Of a DNA stretch of 64,000 nucleotides, positions 17,524 through 28,257 are shown one piece after another. The translations under genes were made by a program, and so were the position numbers. The first letter of the stretch is position 1. The number at the start of each line of letters is the position of its first letter. The DNA lies in contig NZ_OY734020.1 in assembly GCF_963455295.1 (NCBI RefSeq), positions 2,852,001 to 2,916,000 of the forward strand. The letters run 5' to 3'. This DNA is from Candidatus Thiodiazotropha sp. CDECU1 (GTDB taxonomy: Bacteria; Pseudomonadota; Gammaproteobacteria; Chromatiales; Chromatiaceae). The notes under the pieces are model-generated. The model ran no database searches and was not told the DNA's origin. It saw only the letters and a program-made list of their open reading frames with translations.

Positions 17524-18839
17524 TATTTCGTTACCTCATCGATCTGCAGACCCGCTTCTGCCGCTGCAGACACAAACCCGGGAAAGGAGGTATTCACATT
17601 AGTACAGTCGCTAATCTCGATGGGACCCGCTGCCCGCAACCCCGCCATCGCAAATGACATTGCAATTCTGTGATCGCCGTAGCTCTCAACCCGGCCGCCC
17701 TCTATGACACCACCCTGAATAACCATCCCATCCGGGGTCGGATCCGCCTGGATACCGAGTCTCTGCAGCCCCTCAGCCATGACCTGGATTCGATCACTCT
17801 CCTTCACCCTTAACTCTTCCGCCCCATGCAGGCGTGTCTCACCCCGGGCAGATGCTGCTGCCACAAACAGGGCGGGAAATTCATCGATTGCCAGCGGCAC
17901 CAACTCCTCAGGTATATCTATGCCCTGTAATCCATTCGACCTGACCCTGATATCGGCAACCGGCTCCCCACCGATCTCTCTCTGATTCAGAAGCGCAATA
18001 TCAGCCCCCATCAATCTGAGGATAGAGATCACCCCATCACGGGTTGGGTTGATACCCACGTGCTGTAACACCATCTCTGATCCTTCAGCGATGCAGGCAC
18101 CGACGAGGAAAAAGGTAGCCGACGAAATATCCGCGGGTATGTCGATCTCACAAGCAGTCAACCGCCCTCCTCCTGACAGACAAACCCTGTTGCCAGTAGA
18201 TCTCACAGGGTAGCCAAAGCCCCGCAACATTCGCTCGGTGTGATCCCTGGTGGGCGCAGGCTCAGTGATACAGGTTTCACCCTCTGCGCACAGGCCCGCC
18301 AACAAGAGTGCCGATTTGACCTGCGCACTGGCCATCGGCAATTGGTAGTCGATACCTTGCAAACGGATTGGTGGAACTATCTTAAGAGGTGCAGTGAAGG
18401 ATGCCGTAGAGTCGATTCTCGCACCCATCTCGGAGAGGGGATCGATGACCCGTCGCATAGGCCGACCCGACAGTGAACTGTCACCGGTGAGTGTGACCGC
18501 CAGGCCCTGACCCGCCAATAGACCGGTCAGGAGACGCATAGAGGTACCGGAATTTCCCAGATCAAGTGCATCCTCCGGTGCTTGCAGACCCTGCATGCCA
18601 ACCCCATGAATTGTCACCTTGCCATGGGTCGGCCCTTCGATGGTCACCCCCATTTGGCGAAAGGCGTTCAAGGTGGCGAGGCTGTCTTCACCTTCCAGGA
18701 AACCTTTTATCTGGGTAATACCGTCCGCCAATGAACCGAGCATGATCGACCTATGGGAGATGGATTTATCCCCTGGCACACGTAAGTTACCCCTCAGTTT
18801 TCCACCGGGTTGTGTTCGATAATTGAGTTTTTGTTGCAA
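17523..18839 (-). CDS. aroA: 3-phosphoshikimate 1-carboxyvinyltransferase (EPSP synthase)
   Basis: The 438-residue enzyme joins phosphoenolpyruvate to shikimate-3-phosphate in the shikimate pathway. The phosphate-binding region GDKSISHRSIMLGSLADG and the active-site segment LGNSGTSMRLLTGLLAGQ are both visible. The LGNSGTSMR form (no NAG motif) suggests the divergent class II-like enzyme seen in pseudomonads and other bacteria. The likely start is a TTG at 18839, 45 bases after tyrA. In pseudomonads tyrA and aroA are fused; here they are separate. Confidence 0.94.
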   Translation of the reverse strand: MQQKLNYRTQPGGKLRGNLRVPGDKSISHRSIMLGSLADGITQIKGFLEGEDSLATLNAFRQMGVTIEGPTHGKVTIHGVGMQGLQAPEDALDLGNSGTSMRLLTGLLAGQGLAVTLTGDSSLSGRPMRRVIDPLSEMGARIDSTASFTAPLKIVPPIRLQGIDYQLPMASAQVKSALLLAGLCAEGETCITEPAPTRDHTERMLRGFGYPVRSTGNRVCLSGGGRLTACEIDIPADISSATFFLVGACIAEGSEMVLQHVGINPTRDGVISILRLMGADIALLNQREIGGEPVADIRVRSNGLQGIDIPEELVPLAIDEFPALFVAAASARGETRLHGAEELRVKESDRIQVMAEGLQRLGIQADPTPDGMVIQGGVIEGGRVESYGDHRIAMSFAMAGLRAAGPIEISDCTNVNTSFPGFVSAAAEAGLQIDEVTK

Positions 18840-18884
18840 GTTGATACCACTCGTTCATTACACTGAAAGCATGGGTCCCTAGCT

Positions 18885-19751
18885 TTATTCAACGCCATCC
18901 ACATATCTGTCGCGGGCCTGTTTCGCATGTTCAAACATCTCCAGCAATCCTGTTTCGTCTCCGCTTTGCAGCAGCCCGGCCAACTCATGCAGTTCATCGG
19001 CGAAACGCGTCAGCATCTTGTTCAGGGAACTCCGATTGGCCATGCAGATATCTCTCCACATCACAGGATTACTCGATGCGATTCGGGTAAAGTCCCGGAA
19101 ACCACCCGCTGCAAAGCTGAAGATTTCATCATTCTCTTTCATTCGCGCCAGACTATCGACCAGGGTATACGCCAACATATGCGGCAGATGACTGGTGGCG
19201 GCCAATACCTCGTCGTGGTGTTCCACACTCATCTGCACCACCTCAGCCCCACACTGTTGCCACAGTCGTTCGACCTTTTGCAGGGCTTGCTTATCCGTTT
19301 CTTCCAGCGGTGTGAGTATCACCCGGCGATTCCGATACAACTCGGCAAACGCCGCTTCGGCCCCGCTGCGCTCGGTTCCCGCGATGGGATGACCTGGAAC
19401 AAAAAAGCCGGGCACTGCACCGAATACCCCTTTGACATCATCCACCACACTGCCTTTGACACTACCCGCGTCGGTAACCACGGCATGTTCCGCGAGATGA
19501 CCGTGTATGGCGTTAAGGGTGTCACGCATCGCACCCAAAGGCACTGCCAGCAAAACCATATCGGCGCCTTTTACCGCAACACTCACATCGTGGGTGTAGT
19601 GATCGATGATTCCCAAGGATTGCGCCTTGATCAAATTGGCTTCCCCGCGGCCGCAACCGACCACCTCCTTCACCACACCCTCCTCCTTCAGGGCCAGGGC
19701 GACAGAGCCACCAATCAGACCAACACCGATAATCGCAAGCTTTTCAATCAC
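18885..19751 (-). CDS. tyrA: Prephenate/arogenate dehydrogenase
   Basis: The 288-residue protein begins MIEKLAIIGVGLIGGSVAL (GTG start), an NAD-binding Rossmann motif GVGLIGGS, followed by the mostly helical TyrA dimerisation domain. It oxidatively decarboxylates prephenate or arogenate on the way to tyrosine. The GTG overlaps the hisC TGA in GTGA, indicating coupled translation; a longer frame would run 38 codons back into hisC and carry no conserved residues. Substrate preference cannot be assigned by eye. Confidence 0.93.
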   Translation of the reverse strand: MIEKLAIIGVGLIGGSVALALKEEGVVKEVVGCGRGEANLIKAQSLGIIDHYTHDVSVAVKGADMVLLAVPLGAMRDTLNAIHGHLAEHAVVTDAGSVKGSVVDDVKGVFGAVPGFFVPGHPIAGTERSGAEAAFAELYRNRRVILTPLEETDKQALQKVERLWQQCGAEVVQMSVEHHDEVLAATSHLPHMLAYTLVDSLARMKENDEIFSFAAGGFRDFTRIASSNPVMWRDICMANRSSLNKMLTRFADELHELAGLLQSGDETGLLEMFEHAKQARDRYVDGVE

Positions 19752-20860
19752 CGTTTCAGCACCTTCTTTAATGTGGTCAGGAGACGATCGTTCTCCTCTT
19801 CCAAACCGATGGAGATACGTAAATGATTGGGTAAACCATAATTGGCTATCCCCCTGGTGATACACCCCTCACTCAGCAGTGCCTGATCGACCCTGGAAGC
19901 ATCCTCACCGACTTCGACCGTTATGAAATTTGCCACCGAGGGAATATAGTCGAGTCCCATCGATTCAAAACCCCTGCGGTACTGTTGCATACCCTTGTTG
20001 TTGAGCGCAATCGAGCGCTGAATAAAGGCTTGATCATCGAGCGCGGCAAGGGCCGCCGACTGCGCCAGGGTGTTGACATTAAATGGCTGTCGCACCCGAT
20101 TCAGCAGATCGGCAACGTCAGGGTTCGAGAGCCCATATCCAATACGCAACGAAGCAAGTCCATAGGCCTTGGAAAAGGTGCGGGTCACTATCAGGTTGGG
20201 AAAACGTTCCAGCCAGGCGCTGCCATCGGGATAGTCGCTGTGTTGAACATATTCGATATAGGCCTCATCCAGCACGACCATGACATGGCTTGGTAGCTGA
20301 GCCAGAAAGGAGAACAAGGCATCCCTGGACAGCCAGGTTCCGGTTGGATTGTTTGGATTTGCAATCCAGATCACCCGTGTCCTGGGGGTGATCATCTGCA
20401 GCATACGTTCAAGGTCATGGGCATAGGCCTTGGCTGGCGTGATCACTAACCTGGCACCCACAGCCTGACTGCTTATGGGGTAGACGGCAAAGGCATATTG
20501 GGAAAACAGGGATTCCACACCCGGCGACAGAAATACCCGCGCAACCATATCCAGGACATCATTGGAACCGTTACCAAGGGTGATGCAGGCTGGATCGACA
20601 GCATGCTTTTCGGCCAGTCTCTGGTGTAGCTGAAAGGCCCCGCCATCGGGATAGCGTGACAACTCAGGGGTAGAATTGGCGATTGCCTGGATGACTTTCT
20701 CGCTTACACCCAGGGGATTTTCGTTGGAGGCCAGTTTGATCGAGTGAGCGATACCCAATTCACGTTCCAACTCAGATATCGGCTTACCGGGCAAATAGGG
20801 TTTCAAGGCATCGATACCCGGTGCGGCAAGCTCAAGAAAAGGGTTTGTCTGAGATGTCAT
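19748..20860 (-). CDS. hisC: Histidinol-phosphate aminotransferase
   Basis: The 370-residue fold-type I PLP enzyme has the lysine segment TRTFSKAYGLASLRIGY and the PNNPTGTW substrate/PLP loop. It transaminates imidazole-acetol phosphate in histidine synthesis. Because it sits between pheA and tyrA it may also serve as an aromatic aminotransferase, a dual role known for relatives. I use the ATG at 20860; a TTG nine bases upstream has better spacing to GAGGG and is possible. It overlaps tyrA by four bases. Confidence 0.92.
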   Translation of the reverse strand: MTSQTNPFLELAAPGIDALKPYLPGKPISELERELGIAHSIKLASNENPLGVSEKVIQAIANSTPELSRYPDGGAFQLHQRLAEKHAVDPACITLGNGSNDVLDMVARVFLSPGVESLFSQYAFAVYPISSQAVGARLVITPAKAYAHDLERMLQMITPRTRVIWIANPNNPTGTWLSRDALFSFLAQLPSHVMVVLDEAYIEYVQHSDYPDGSAWLERFPNLIVTRTFSKAYGLASLRIGYGLSNPDVADLLNRVRQPFNVNTLAQSAALAALDDQAFIQRSIALNNKGMQQYRRGFESMGLDYIPSVANFITVEVGEDASRVDQALLSEGCITRGIANYGLPNHLRISIGLEEENDRLLTTLKKVLKR

Positions 20861-20898
20861 AGTGTTCAACCAAGGCCCTCGAAGTGAGGAATCAAAGG

Positions 20899-21984
20899 CT
20901 ATATAACTGCCTTGGGATATGACCCGAGGACCTTGAACTGGGTAGCTGCCTGCTCAATCTCGGACAGGGCCGCAGCGAGATTGTCATCACTTCTATGCCC
21001 CTCCACATCGACGAAAAAAAGATAGTCCCAGCGCCCCCTGCGGGATGGCCGAGACTCGATCCGCGTCATACTGATATTGTGTTCGGCAAACGGTGTAAGC
21101 ATTGTATGCAGACCCCCCGCCTTGTTGTGAGTGGAGAACATGATACTGGTTTTGTCATCACCACTGAATGCTGAATCCTGCTTGCCGATCACCAGAAACC
21201 GGGTCGTGTTGCCAGGTTCATCCTCAATGTTCGATGCCAACAGGCCGAGCTGATAGATCTCAGCGGCAGCTTCACCGGCAATGGCAGCGGCATTGGCGAT
21301 CTCGGTTGCAAGCCTGGCGGCCTCGGCGTTGCTGCCAACGGCAACCCGCTCCACATGGGGAAGATGCTGATCGAGCCAACCCCGACACTGGGCCAGGGAT
21401 TGAGCATGTGTGTAGACCACCTTTATCTGCGCGATGCTGGTCTCGCGACTGAGCAGTTGATGATTGATCGGCAGGGAGACCTCACCACAGATACGCAGTG
21501 GAGAATTGACGAAGGTATCCAGGGTGTGGGTAATCACCCCTTCAGTGGAATTCTCCACCGGCACCACCCCATACTGACAGGCGCCTGCTTCGACCTCGCG
21601 AAAGGTATCGGGTATGGATCCCATGGCCTCGGTATGAACCGAATGACCAAAATGTTTAAGCACCGCCTCCTGGGTATAGGTTCCATCCGGTCCGAGAAAG
21701 GCAATGCTCAGGGGCTGTTCCAAGGCCAGGCAGGCCGACATGATCTCCCGAAACAGCCTCGCCACCTCCTCATCCTGTAACGGACCCTGGTTTCGCTCCT
21801 TGATGCGTCGCAATACCTCTGCCTCGCGTTCGGGGCGATAGAATTCTGTCTGCGGATCCTCTTTCAATTTGATGCGTGCGACCTCTTGGGCGGCACCCGC
21901 GCGCTCACTGATCAGCTGCTGCAACTGCAGATCGATCTCATCGATTCGATTCCGGATGGCACTCAGTTTCGCATCATCATTCAT
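20899..21984 (-). CDS. pheA: Bifunctional chorismate mutase / prephenate dehydratase
   Basis: This 361-residue enzyme carries an AroQ chorismate mutase helix bundle (about 5-85, RNRIDEIDLQLQQLISERA) and a prephenate dehydratase domain (about 95-270, with FLGPDGTYTQEA and the TTRFLVIG motif). A C-terminal ACT domain (about 280-355, HNKAGGLHTML and ESRPSRRGRWDYLFFVD) binds phenylalanine for feedback control in this family. It converts chorismate through prephenate to phenylpyruvate. It is placed between serA and hisC in the superoperon. Confidence 0.95.
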   Translation of the reverse strand: MNDDAKLSAIRNRIDEIDLQLQQLISERAGAAQEVARIKLKEDPQTEFYRPEREAEVLRRIKERNQGPLQDEEVARLFREIMSACLALEQPLSIAFLGPDGTYTQEAVLKHFGHSVHTEAMGSIPDTFREVEAGACQYGVVPVENSTEGVITHTLDTFVNSPLRICGEVSLPINHQLLSRETSIAQIKVVYTHAQSLAQCRGWLDQHLPHVERVAVGSNAEAARLATEIANAAAIAGEAAAEIYQLGLLASNIEDEPGNTTRFLVIGKQDSAFSGDDKTSIMFSTHNKAGGLHTMLTPFAEHNISMTRIESRPSRRGRWDYLFFVDVEGHRSDDNLAAALSEIEQAATQFKVLGSYPKAVI

Positions 21985-21992
21985 GGCTTGAT

Positions 21993-22016
21993 CCTAGGGC
22001 CTGTTAAGACTAATCC
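21993..22016 (+). repeat. 24-base dispersed repeat, copy 1
   Basis: The sequence CCTAGGGCCTGTTAAGACTA plus ATCC lies in the 42-base gap between serA and pheA. A second copy differing at one base is found at 29839-29862 in front of ubiG. Both begin with CTAG, a YTAR-type tetranucleotide, followed by GGCCTGTTAA. They may be solo ends of an IS or MITE family; no matching second end was found near either copy. Confidence 0.5.
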
Positions 22017-22026
22017 CGGGTTGGTC

Positions 22027-23202
22027 CTACTCCCTGCCGGATAATGAGCGTACCGACAATACACCGTCGATGGAAGCCAGGGTCTGCAACAATTCAGCGC
22101 CGGGTTGCTTGTCCACGTCCAGCAGGGTTACCGCGATATCGTCCCGGGACTTGTTGAGCATGTCCAGGATATTCAGCCCCTCATTCGCCAGATCGGTGGA
22201 GATCTGTCCCACCATATTGGGTACATTACTGTTCACCACAGCGATGCGATAGCCGCCGTTTCTCGGCAGATTGATGGCGGGAAAATTGACTGAATTGATG
22301 ATATTGCCGTTTTCCAGATAGTCACGCACCTCCTCGGCCACCATGATCGCACAGTTATCTTCGGCTTCCTTGGTTGAGGCCCCCAAGTGAGGCAAAGTGA
22401 TCACCCTTGGATGCTCCTTCAGCAGGTTGCTCGGAAAATCACACACATAGGCATAGAGCTGACCGCTGTCCAAGGCGGCCACAGTGGCTTCATCATCGAT
22501 AATACCGTTGCGGGCAAAATTGAGTAGCACCGACCCGGGCTTCATCAGTTTCAGCCGCTCGGCATTGATCATATTGGCTGTGGCATCCGTCAGCGGCACA
22601 TGAAAAGTGACAAAGTCGGATTTTGAGAGCAGGTCATCCACGCTCAATGCCTGTTCCACTTCCGAAGCGAGTTTCCATGCGCTTTGAACCGTAATCGTTG
22701 GATCGTAACCGACAACATTCATACCCAATGCACGGCAGGCATTGGCGACCTTGACGCCGATGGCACCCAGGCCGATGACGCCCATGGTACGTCCCGGCAG
22801 TTCAAAGCCGACGAAATTCTTCTTGCCCGTCTCGACCTGTTTGGATATGACCGAATCTTCCCCGGACAGATCCGTGGCGAAGCGCCAGGCCTGTCCCAGG
22901 TTACGCGCCGCCAGCAGCGCACCCGCAAGCACTAGCTCCTTGACCGCATTCGCATTCGCACCCGGCGCATTGAAGACCGGGATCCCCTTTTCGGTCATCT
23001 CGGTCACCGGAATATTATTCACACCGGCACCGGCCCGTCCGATCGCCTTTACCGTTTCAGGGATGGTCATCCCATGCATTTTGTAGGAACGCAACAGGAT
23101 CGCATCCGGATGGGTGATTTCAGAGGCAACTTCATATGTGTCACGGGGCAGTCGATCAAGGCCTGCCACGGAGATATTGTTCAATGTCAGAATCTTGTAC
23201 AT
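22027..23202 (-). CDS. serA: D-3-phosphoglycerate dehydrogenase
   Basis: This 391-residue enzyme catalyses the first step of serine synthesis, 3-phosphoglycerate to phosphohydroxypyruvate. It has the NAD-binding motif GLGAIG, the catalytic region LNFARNGIIDDEA and LPHLGASTKEAEDN, and a C-terminal ACT-type domain (about 320-390). The N terminus MYKILTLNNIS is compact and lacks the extra intervening domain of long SerA forms. It follows serC by five bases, so the two serine-pathway enzymes are made together inside the aromatic superoperon. Confidence 0.94.
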   Translation of the reverse strand: MYKILTLNNISVAGLDRLPRDTYEVASEITHPDAILLRSYKMHGMTIPETVKAIGRAGAGVNNIPVTEMTEKGIPVFNAPGANANAVKELVLAGALLAARNLGQAWRFATDLSGEDSVISKQVETGKKNFVGFELPGRTMGVIGLGAIGVKVANACRALGMNVVGYDPTITVQSAWKLASEVEQALSVDDLLSKSDFVTFHVPLTDATANMINAERLKLMKPGSVLLNFARNGIIDDEATVAALDSGQLYAYVCDFPSNLLKEHPRVITLPHLGASTKEAEDNCAIMVAEEVRDYLENGNIINSVNFPAINLPRNGGYRIAVVNSNVPNMVGQISTDLANEGLNILDMLNKSRDDIAVTLLDVDKQPGAELLQTLASIDGVLSVRSLSGRE

Positions 23203-23207
23203 GTCAG

Positions 23208-24290
23208 TTATCCATTCACCCGTTCAAACTCAGTCATGAAATCGATAAGCGCCTGGACCCCGGCTTCGGGCATGGCGTTATAGATACTGGCGCGCATCCC
23301 ACCCACCGAGCGGTGGCCTTTGAGGGTCTTGAGACCGGCCGCGCTTGCCTCTGCGATGAATTTCCCATCCAGCTCCGCGTTCGCCAGGGTGAATGGCACA
23401 TTCATCCAGGAGCGGCTCTCGGGTGATACCGGATTGGCATAGAAAGCGGAACTGTCGATGACGCTATACAGGGCCTCCGCCTTGCGTTGATTGATGGCGG
23501 CCATACCCGTCAGACCACCTTTCTCCTTCAACCATTTGAATACCAGACCGGCAAGGTACCAGCCATAGGTCGGCGGTGTGTTGTACATGGAGCCGTTATC
23601 ACTATGGGTCGCATACTGAAACATCGCCGGCGTATTATCGATGGCATGACCAATCAGGTCCTCGCGGACGATGGCAATGGTCAGACCGGCCGGTCCTATG
23701 TTCTTTTGCGCGCCGGCATAGATGATCCCATATCGGGAAACATCGATCGGGCGTGACAGGATGGTGGATGAGTAATCCGCAACCAGCGGCACACCGGCGG
23801 TGTCCGGCAGATAGGGGAACTCCACACCCTGGATAGTCTCATTCGGAGTGTAGTGCACATAGGCGGCATCCGGGTCGAGACTGAGTTCCGACTGGCTGGG
23901 GGTGGTTGTGAACTTCGTCTCTTCAGTGGTAGCGGCCAGGTTCACAGTGGCATAACGTTTGGCTTCCGCAATCGCTTTTTTCGACCAGGAGCCGGTGTTG
24001 ATATAGTCGGCTTTAGATTTTTCCCGGGTCAGATTCATCGGCACCATGGCAAACTGACTCGAAGCACCACCCTGGAGGAACATCACCTTGTAACTTTCAG
24101 GTATCTGCAGCAACTCACGCAGGTCCGATTCGGCCTGTTCCGCGATGGACATGAACTCCTTCCCCCGGTGGCTCATCTCCATGACAGACATACCTGTGCC
24201 TTGCCAATCAAGCATCTCTACCATTGCCTGTTGCAGAACCTCTTCCGGTAACATCGCGGGACCGGCACTAAAGTTAAAGACTCGTGACAT
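23208..24290 (-). CDS. serC: Phosphoserine aminotransferase
   Basis: The 360-residue PLP enzyme begins [19 protein letters not shown], the canonical SerC N terminus, and has the PLP lysine in [12 protein letters not shown]. It converts phosphohydroxypyruvate to phosphoserine and also acts in pyridoxine synthesis in gammaproteobacteria. It lies about 90 bases after gyrA and five before serA. The C-terminal segment [12 protein letters not shown] is intact. Confidence 0.96.
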   Translation of the reverse strand: MSRVFNFSAGPAMLPEEVLQQAMVEMLDWQGTGMSVMEMSHRGKEFMSIAEQAESDLRELLQIPESYKVMFLQGGASSQFAMVPMNLTREKSKADYINTGSWSKKAIAEAKRYATVNLAATTEETKFTTTPSQSELSLDPDAAYVHYTPNETIQGVEFPYLPDTAGVPLVADYSSTILSRPIDVSRYGIIYAGAQKNIGPAGLTIAIVREDLIGHAIDNTPAMFQYATHSDNGSMYNTPPTYGWYLAGLVFKWLKEKGGLTGMAAINQRKAEALYSVIDSSAFYANPVSPESRSWMNVPFTLANAELDGKFIAEASAAGLKTLKGHRSVGGMRASIYNAMPEAGVQALIDFMTEFERVNG

Positions 24291-24384
24291 CTATAGCCTC
24301 TCAATATGGTGAATAATTTGGAAATTCATCAATCAAATATTCTGTGGGCAACTGTCGGGGAGATTAAGTGCGGGACTGAGCTAA

Positions 24385-26961
24385 TCAATCACTGGTGTCA
24401 GTTTGATCCGGATCCACATCCTCATCTATCTCGGTGTCGAGACTTTCAATCCGCTCCACTCCGATAAGACGCTCATCGCTGCTGAGGCGGATCATGATCA
24501 CACCCTGGGTGTTACGTCCCATCTGCGAGATTTCACTGACCCGGTTTCGCACCAGGGTCCCACCGTCGGAGATCATCATCACTTCATCCTCTTCGATCAC
24601 CTGAACGGCACCGACCACAGCGCCGTTGCGCTCCGAGGTCTGGATCGAAATAACGCCCTGGCCACCCCGGCCGTGCAGCGGATACTCTTTGATGGCTGTG
24701 CGCTTGCCATAGCCATTCTCTGTGATGGTCAGCACGTCACCTTCTGCGGCAACGATCAGGGAGACGACCCGATGCTCATCCTCCAGTCGGATACCCCGAA
24801 CACCGCATGCGGTCCTGCCCATCGCCCTGACCTTCGATTCCGAGAATCGTACCGCCTTGCCACTGCTGCTGAAGAGCAGAATATCCTGGTCCCCATCGGT
24901 TACGGCAACCCCGACCAGCTTGTCGCCATCGCGCAGATCCACCGCGATGATGCCGTTGGCCCGAGGCCGGGAGAAGGCCTCCAGTGAGGTCTTTTTCACG
25001 GTACCGGAACTGGTCGCCATGAACACATAGCGGTCGGCGTCATATTCACGCACCGGCAGGATGGCGTTGATCTGCTCCTCCCCTTCCAGGGGTAACAGGT
25101 TGACGATCGGTTTGCCGCGGGCATTGCGCCCGGCCTGGGGCAACTCATAGACCTTCAGCCAGTAGACCTTACCCATATTGGAAAAGCAGAGAATGGTATC
25201 GTGGGTACTGGCCACAAACAGCTTGTCGACGAAATCCTCATCCTTGGTGGCGGTGGCGATCTTGCCCTTGCCGCCCCGTCGCTGGGCCTGATAGGTAGTG
25301 ATCGGCTGCGCCTTGGCATAACCCGCATGGGAGAGGGTCACCACCACATCCTCTTCGGTGATCAGGTCCTCCAGGGTGAGATCGAGGCGATTTTCGATAA
25401 TCTCGGTGCGACGCTCGTCACCATACTGTTCCCGTATATCCAGCAACTCGCCTCGAATCACCTGCATCAACCGGTCGGGACTGCCAAGAATATCGAGAAG
25501 ATCGGCGATCTTATCCAGCAGCTCCTCGTACTCCTTGATAATCTTGTCCTGCTCGAGACCGGTCAGGCGGTGCAGACGCAGGTCCAGAATGGCCTGGGCC
25601 TGAACCTCGGTCAGGCGATAGCCCTGCTCGGTAAGGCCGAACTCGGCGCTCAGATCCTCCGGTCGGGTACTGTCCGCTCCTGTCCGGCTAAGCATCGATT
25701 CCACTGCACCAGACTGCCAATGGTGGGCCAGAAGCTCCCTCTTCGCCTCTGCCGGACTGGCGGCCTGTTTGATCAACGCGATCACTTCATCGATATTGGC
25801 CAGCGCTACCGCCAGGCCCTCCAGCACATGCGCCCTGTCTCTCGCCTTGCGCAGTTCGAACAGGGTACGCCGGGTCACTACCTCGCGGCGGTGACGGATA
25901 AAGAACTCAAGCAGCTGTTTGAGATTGAGCAGCCGTGGACGGCCATCCACCAGGGCCACCATGTTGATGCCGAATACACTCTGCATGGCAGTCTGCTGGT
26001 AGAGGTTGTTGAGCACCACCTCCGCCACCTCGCCACGACGCAGCTCGATGACGATGCGCATCCCATCCTTGTCCGACTCGTCACGCAGCTCGGTGATGCC
26101 TTCGATGCGTTTATCCTTCACCAGCTCGGCGATCTTTTCGATCAGGCGCGCCTTGTTGACCTGATAGGGCAACTCATTGACGATGATGGTCTGCTTACCG
26201 TTGCTCTCATCTGTCTCTATCTCGCTGCGCGCGCGCATGTAGATCCTGCCACGTCCGGTGTGGTAGGCCTCTTTGATACCGCTGGCACCGTTGATCAGGC
26301 CCGCAGTAGGAAAATCGGGGCCTGGCAGATGTGCCATCAGCTGATCGATGTTGATCTCCGGCTCATCGATCACCGCAACACAGGCATCGATCACTTCGGT
26401 AAGATTGTGCGGCGGCACATTGGTTGCCATACCCACCGCAATACCGGCCGACCCATTGATCAGCAGGTTGGGAATCCGCGCCGGCAGGACGGCAGGTTCC
26501 CGTTCTGTTTCGTCATAGTTGGCAACGAAATCGACCGTCTCCTTGTCCAGGTCGTCCAGCATGGTATGGGCGATACGCGCCATACGCACTTCGGTATAAC
26601 GCATGGCAGCGGGGGAGTCCCCATCCACCGAGCCAAAGTTTCCCTGTCCATCCACCAGCATGTAGCGCATGGAAAAGGGCTGGGCCATGCGCACAATGGT
26701 GTCGTACACAGCCGTATCGCCATGGGGATGGTATTTACCGATCACATCACCCACGATACGCGCCGATTTCTTGTAGGCCTTGTTCCAATCGTTACCCAGC
26801 TCATTCATCGCATACAGCACGCGCCGATGCACAGGCTTGAGTCCGTCGCGCACGTCCGGCAGGGCTCTGCCCACGATAACGCTCATGGCATAGTCCAGGT
26901 AGGACTGCCGCATCTCATCTTCGAGATTGACTGGGAGTACTTCTTTGGCGAATTCGGTCAT
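24385..26961 (-). CDS. gyrA: DNA gyrase subunit A
   Basis: The 858-residue protein from [17 protein letters not shown] carries the winged-helix/tower domain with the active tyrosine in [10 protein letters not shown]. The quinolone-region sequence [17 protein letters not shown] has Asp at the usual acidic position and Thr where E. coli has Ser83. The C-terminal beta-pinwheel contains the GyrA box QRRGGKG and the acidic tail. With GyrB it introduces negative supercoils. I place the start at 26961 because upstream residues are not conserved and the longer frame opens with a TTG. Confidence 0.97.
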   Translation of the reverse strand: MTEFAKEVLPVNLEDEMRQSYLDYAMSVIVGRALPDVRDGLKPVHRRVLYAMNELGNDWNKAYKKSARIVGDVIGKYHPHGDTAVYDTIVRMAQPFSMRYMLVDGQGNFGSVDGDSPAAMRYTEVRMARIAHTMLDDLDKETVDFVANYDETEREPAVLPARIPNLLINGSAGIAVGMATNVPPHNLTEVIDACVAVIDEPEINIDQLMAHLPGPDFPTAGLINGASGIKEAYHTGRGRIYMRARSEIETDESNGKQTIIVNELPYQVNKARLIEKIAELVKDKRIEGITELRDESDKDGMRIVIELRRGEVAEVVLNNLYQQTAMQSVFGINMVALVDGRPRLLNLKQLLEFFIRHRREVVTRRTLFELRKARDRAHVLEGLAVALANIDEVIALIKQAASPAEAKRELLAHHWQSGAVESMLSRTGADSTRPEDLSAEFGLTEQGYRLTEVQAQAILDLRLHRLTGLEQDKIIKEYEELLDKIADLLDILGSPDRLMQVIRGELLDIREQYGDERRTEIIENRLDLTLEDLITEEDVVVTLSHAGYAKAQPITTYQAQRRGGKGKIATATKDEDFVDKLFVASTHDTILCFSNMGKVYWLKVYELPQAGRNARGKPIVNLLPLEGEEQINAILPVREYDADRYVFMATSSGTVKKTSLEAFSRPRANGIIAVDLRDGDKLVGVAVTDGDQDILLFSSSGKAVRFSESKVRAMGRTACGVRGIRLEDEHRVVSLIVAAEGDVLTITENGYGKRTAIKEYPLHGRGGQGVISIQTSERNGAVVGAVQVIEEDEVMMISDGGTLVRNRVSEISQMGRNTQGVIMIRLSSDERLIGVERIESLDTEIDEDVDPDQTDTSD

Positions 26962-27019
26962 CTGGCTCTTGTCTTTTGCTATCGCCCCCACCAACAGAGT
27001 GAGGCGTCAGAAAAAGCGC

Positions 27020-27028
27020 ATTGTACCA
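27020..27028 (-). promoter_or_regulatory. Candidate extended -10 promoter for gyrA
   Basis: Read on the minus strand, TGGTACAAT is a good extended -10 element (TGnTATAAT type) about 60 bases upstream of the gyrA start. No convincing -35 hexamer lies at the right distance, as is common for extended -10 promoters. The site is just after the mtnA terminator, so it is well placed to drive the whole gyrA-to-ihfB block. Confidence 0.4.
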
Positions 27029-27052
27029 TAGCCCCCTGACACTGTGCTGTAT

Positions 27053-27082
27053 AAAAAACGCCTGAAATCCAGTTTCAGAGGC
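27053..27082 (-). terminator. Intrinsic terminator at the end of mtnA
   Basis: On the minus strand the stem CTGAAA/TTTCAG (plus a G-U pair) closes a five-base loop and is followed by GGCG and six Ts (27058-27053). The stem includes the mtnA stop codon. The hairpin separates mtnA transcription from the gyrA promoter immediately downstream. Confidence 0.6.
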
Positions 27083-28154
27083 TCTCAGGCCGATTCATCA
27101 TCATTTTTTCTATCTTTTTCTCATTTGGCGAGAGCACAACGCCCCTTTCTGTGACAATTGCGTTAACCAATTCTGCCGGGGTGATATCGAACACCGGGTT
27201 CCATACCCCGGCACCATCCGCGGCAATCTGTCGCCCACCACAGGAGAGCAGCTCATCTGCATCCCTCATCTCGATGGGAATTTCGCTGCCACACGGGATC
27301 TCCATATCGATGGTTGAGGTCGGCGCCGCCACCATCACCTTGACACCATGGTGCTTGGCCGCCACCGCCAGGCTATAGGTACCGATCTTGTTCGCCACGT
27401 CGCCATTTGCAGCAATCCGGTCCGATCCCACAATAATCCAGTCCACCCCCCCCTGGGCCATGCGATGGGCGGCGGCCCCATCTGCCAGGAGGGTGACGGG
27501 TATGCCATCCTGCAACAGTTCCCAGGCCGTCAGACGGGCACCCTGCAACCAGGGTCGTGTCTCATCCGCGAATACCTGCCGGATCAGTCCCCGCTTATGG
27601 GCGGATCGGATCACCCCCAGGGCGGTACCGTAACCGCCGGTGGCGAGGGCACCCGCGTTGCAATGGGTGATGACGCCACTATCGGCCTCGAGCAGTGAGG
27701 CACCCAGTTCGCCCATGCGGCGATTGGCCTCCCTATCCTGTGTATGGATCCTCACCGCCTCTTGCAGCAGATCATCCCCCGGGTCCTTGTTATCCGGCAG
27801 GGTCTGTATCAACGCCGCCATCCTTCGCAACGCCCAAAACAGGTTGACCGCGGTCGGGCGGGATCGCCGCAGAGACTCAAGGTCTGACTCGATTGCCCCT
27901 TTCCAATCTTCAGGGGATGACTGGAACGCCAGACTCCCTGCCAACACCACACCGTAGGCCGCGGTAATACCGATAGCCGGCGCGCCGCGCACCACCATCT
28001 CTGTGATTGCCCGGGCGGTCTCTGCAGCGCTGTGCAATTCCAGAAAGGTCACTTCGCCTGGTAGTTTACGTTGATCCAATAGAAACAGGTGCCCATCCCG
28101 CCATAGGATGGCATCGTCTGCAGTGACCTGATTAATCTGTTTTGGTAGATCCAT
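27075..28154 (-). CDS. mtnA: S-methyl-5-thioribose-1-phosphate isomerase
   Basis: This 359-residue eIF2B-like enzyme converts methylthioribose-1-phosphate to methylthioribulose-1-phosphate in methionine salvage. The catalytic cysteine is in [18 protein letters not shown] and the catalytic aspartate in [19 protein letters not shown]. The N-terminal region has [14 protein letters not shown]. It is divergent from mtaD, another methylthioadenosine enzyme, so the pair forms a small salvage locus. Other mtn genes are not in the window. Confidence 0.93.
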   Translation of the reverse strand: MDLPKQINQVTADDAILWRDGHLFLLDQRKLPGEVTFLELHSAAETARAITEMVVRGAPAIGITAAYGVVLAGSLAFQSSPEDWKGAIESDLESLRRSRPTAVNLFWALRRMAALIQTLPDNKDPGDDLLQEAVRIHTQDREANRRMGELGASLLEADSGVITHCNAGALATGGYGTALGVIRSAHKRGLIRQVFADETRPWLQGARLTAWELLQDGIPVTLLADGAAAHRMAQGGVDWIIVGSDRIAANGDVANKIGTYSLAVAAKHHGVKVMVAAPTSTIDMEIPCGSEIPIEMRDADELLSCGGRQIAADGAGVWNPVFDITPAELVNAIVTERGVVLSPNEKKIEKMMMNRPESL

Positions 28155-28257
28155 ACTATTTTTCTGTGATTAGTCTTTTCATTATTTACATTGCCAAGTT
28201 ATCAATCCCAAGGTGAGTGTCTGCACGGTATTGTCGAGCATCTTTCTGTCCTCTGCG

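Noticed and set aside
18927-19826. Plus-strand open frame of about 300 codons opposite tyrA
   Set aside because: Composition and lack of a start signal mark it as a codon-bias shadow.
25201-27039. Plus-strand open frame of about 610 codons opposite gyrA
   Set aside because: It is a shadow of gyrA codon bias; its product is low-complexity, rich in His, Gln and Asp, and it has no ribosome binding site or known family.
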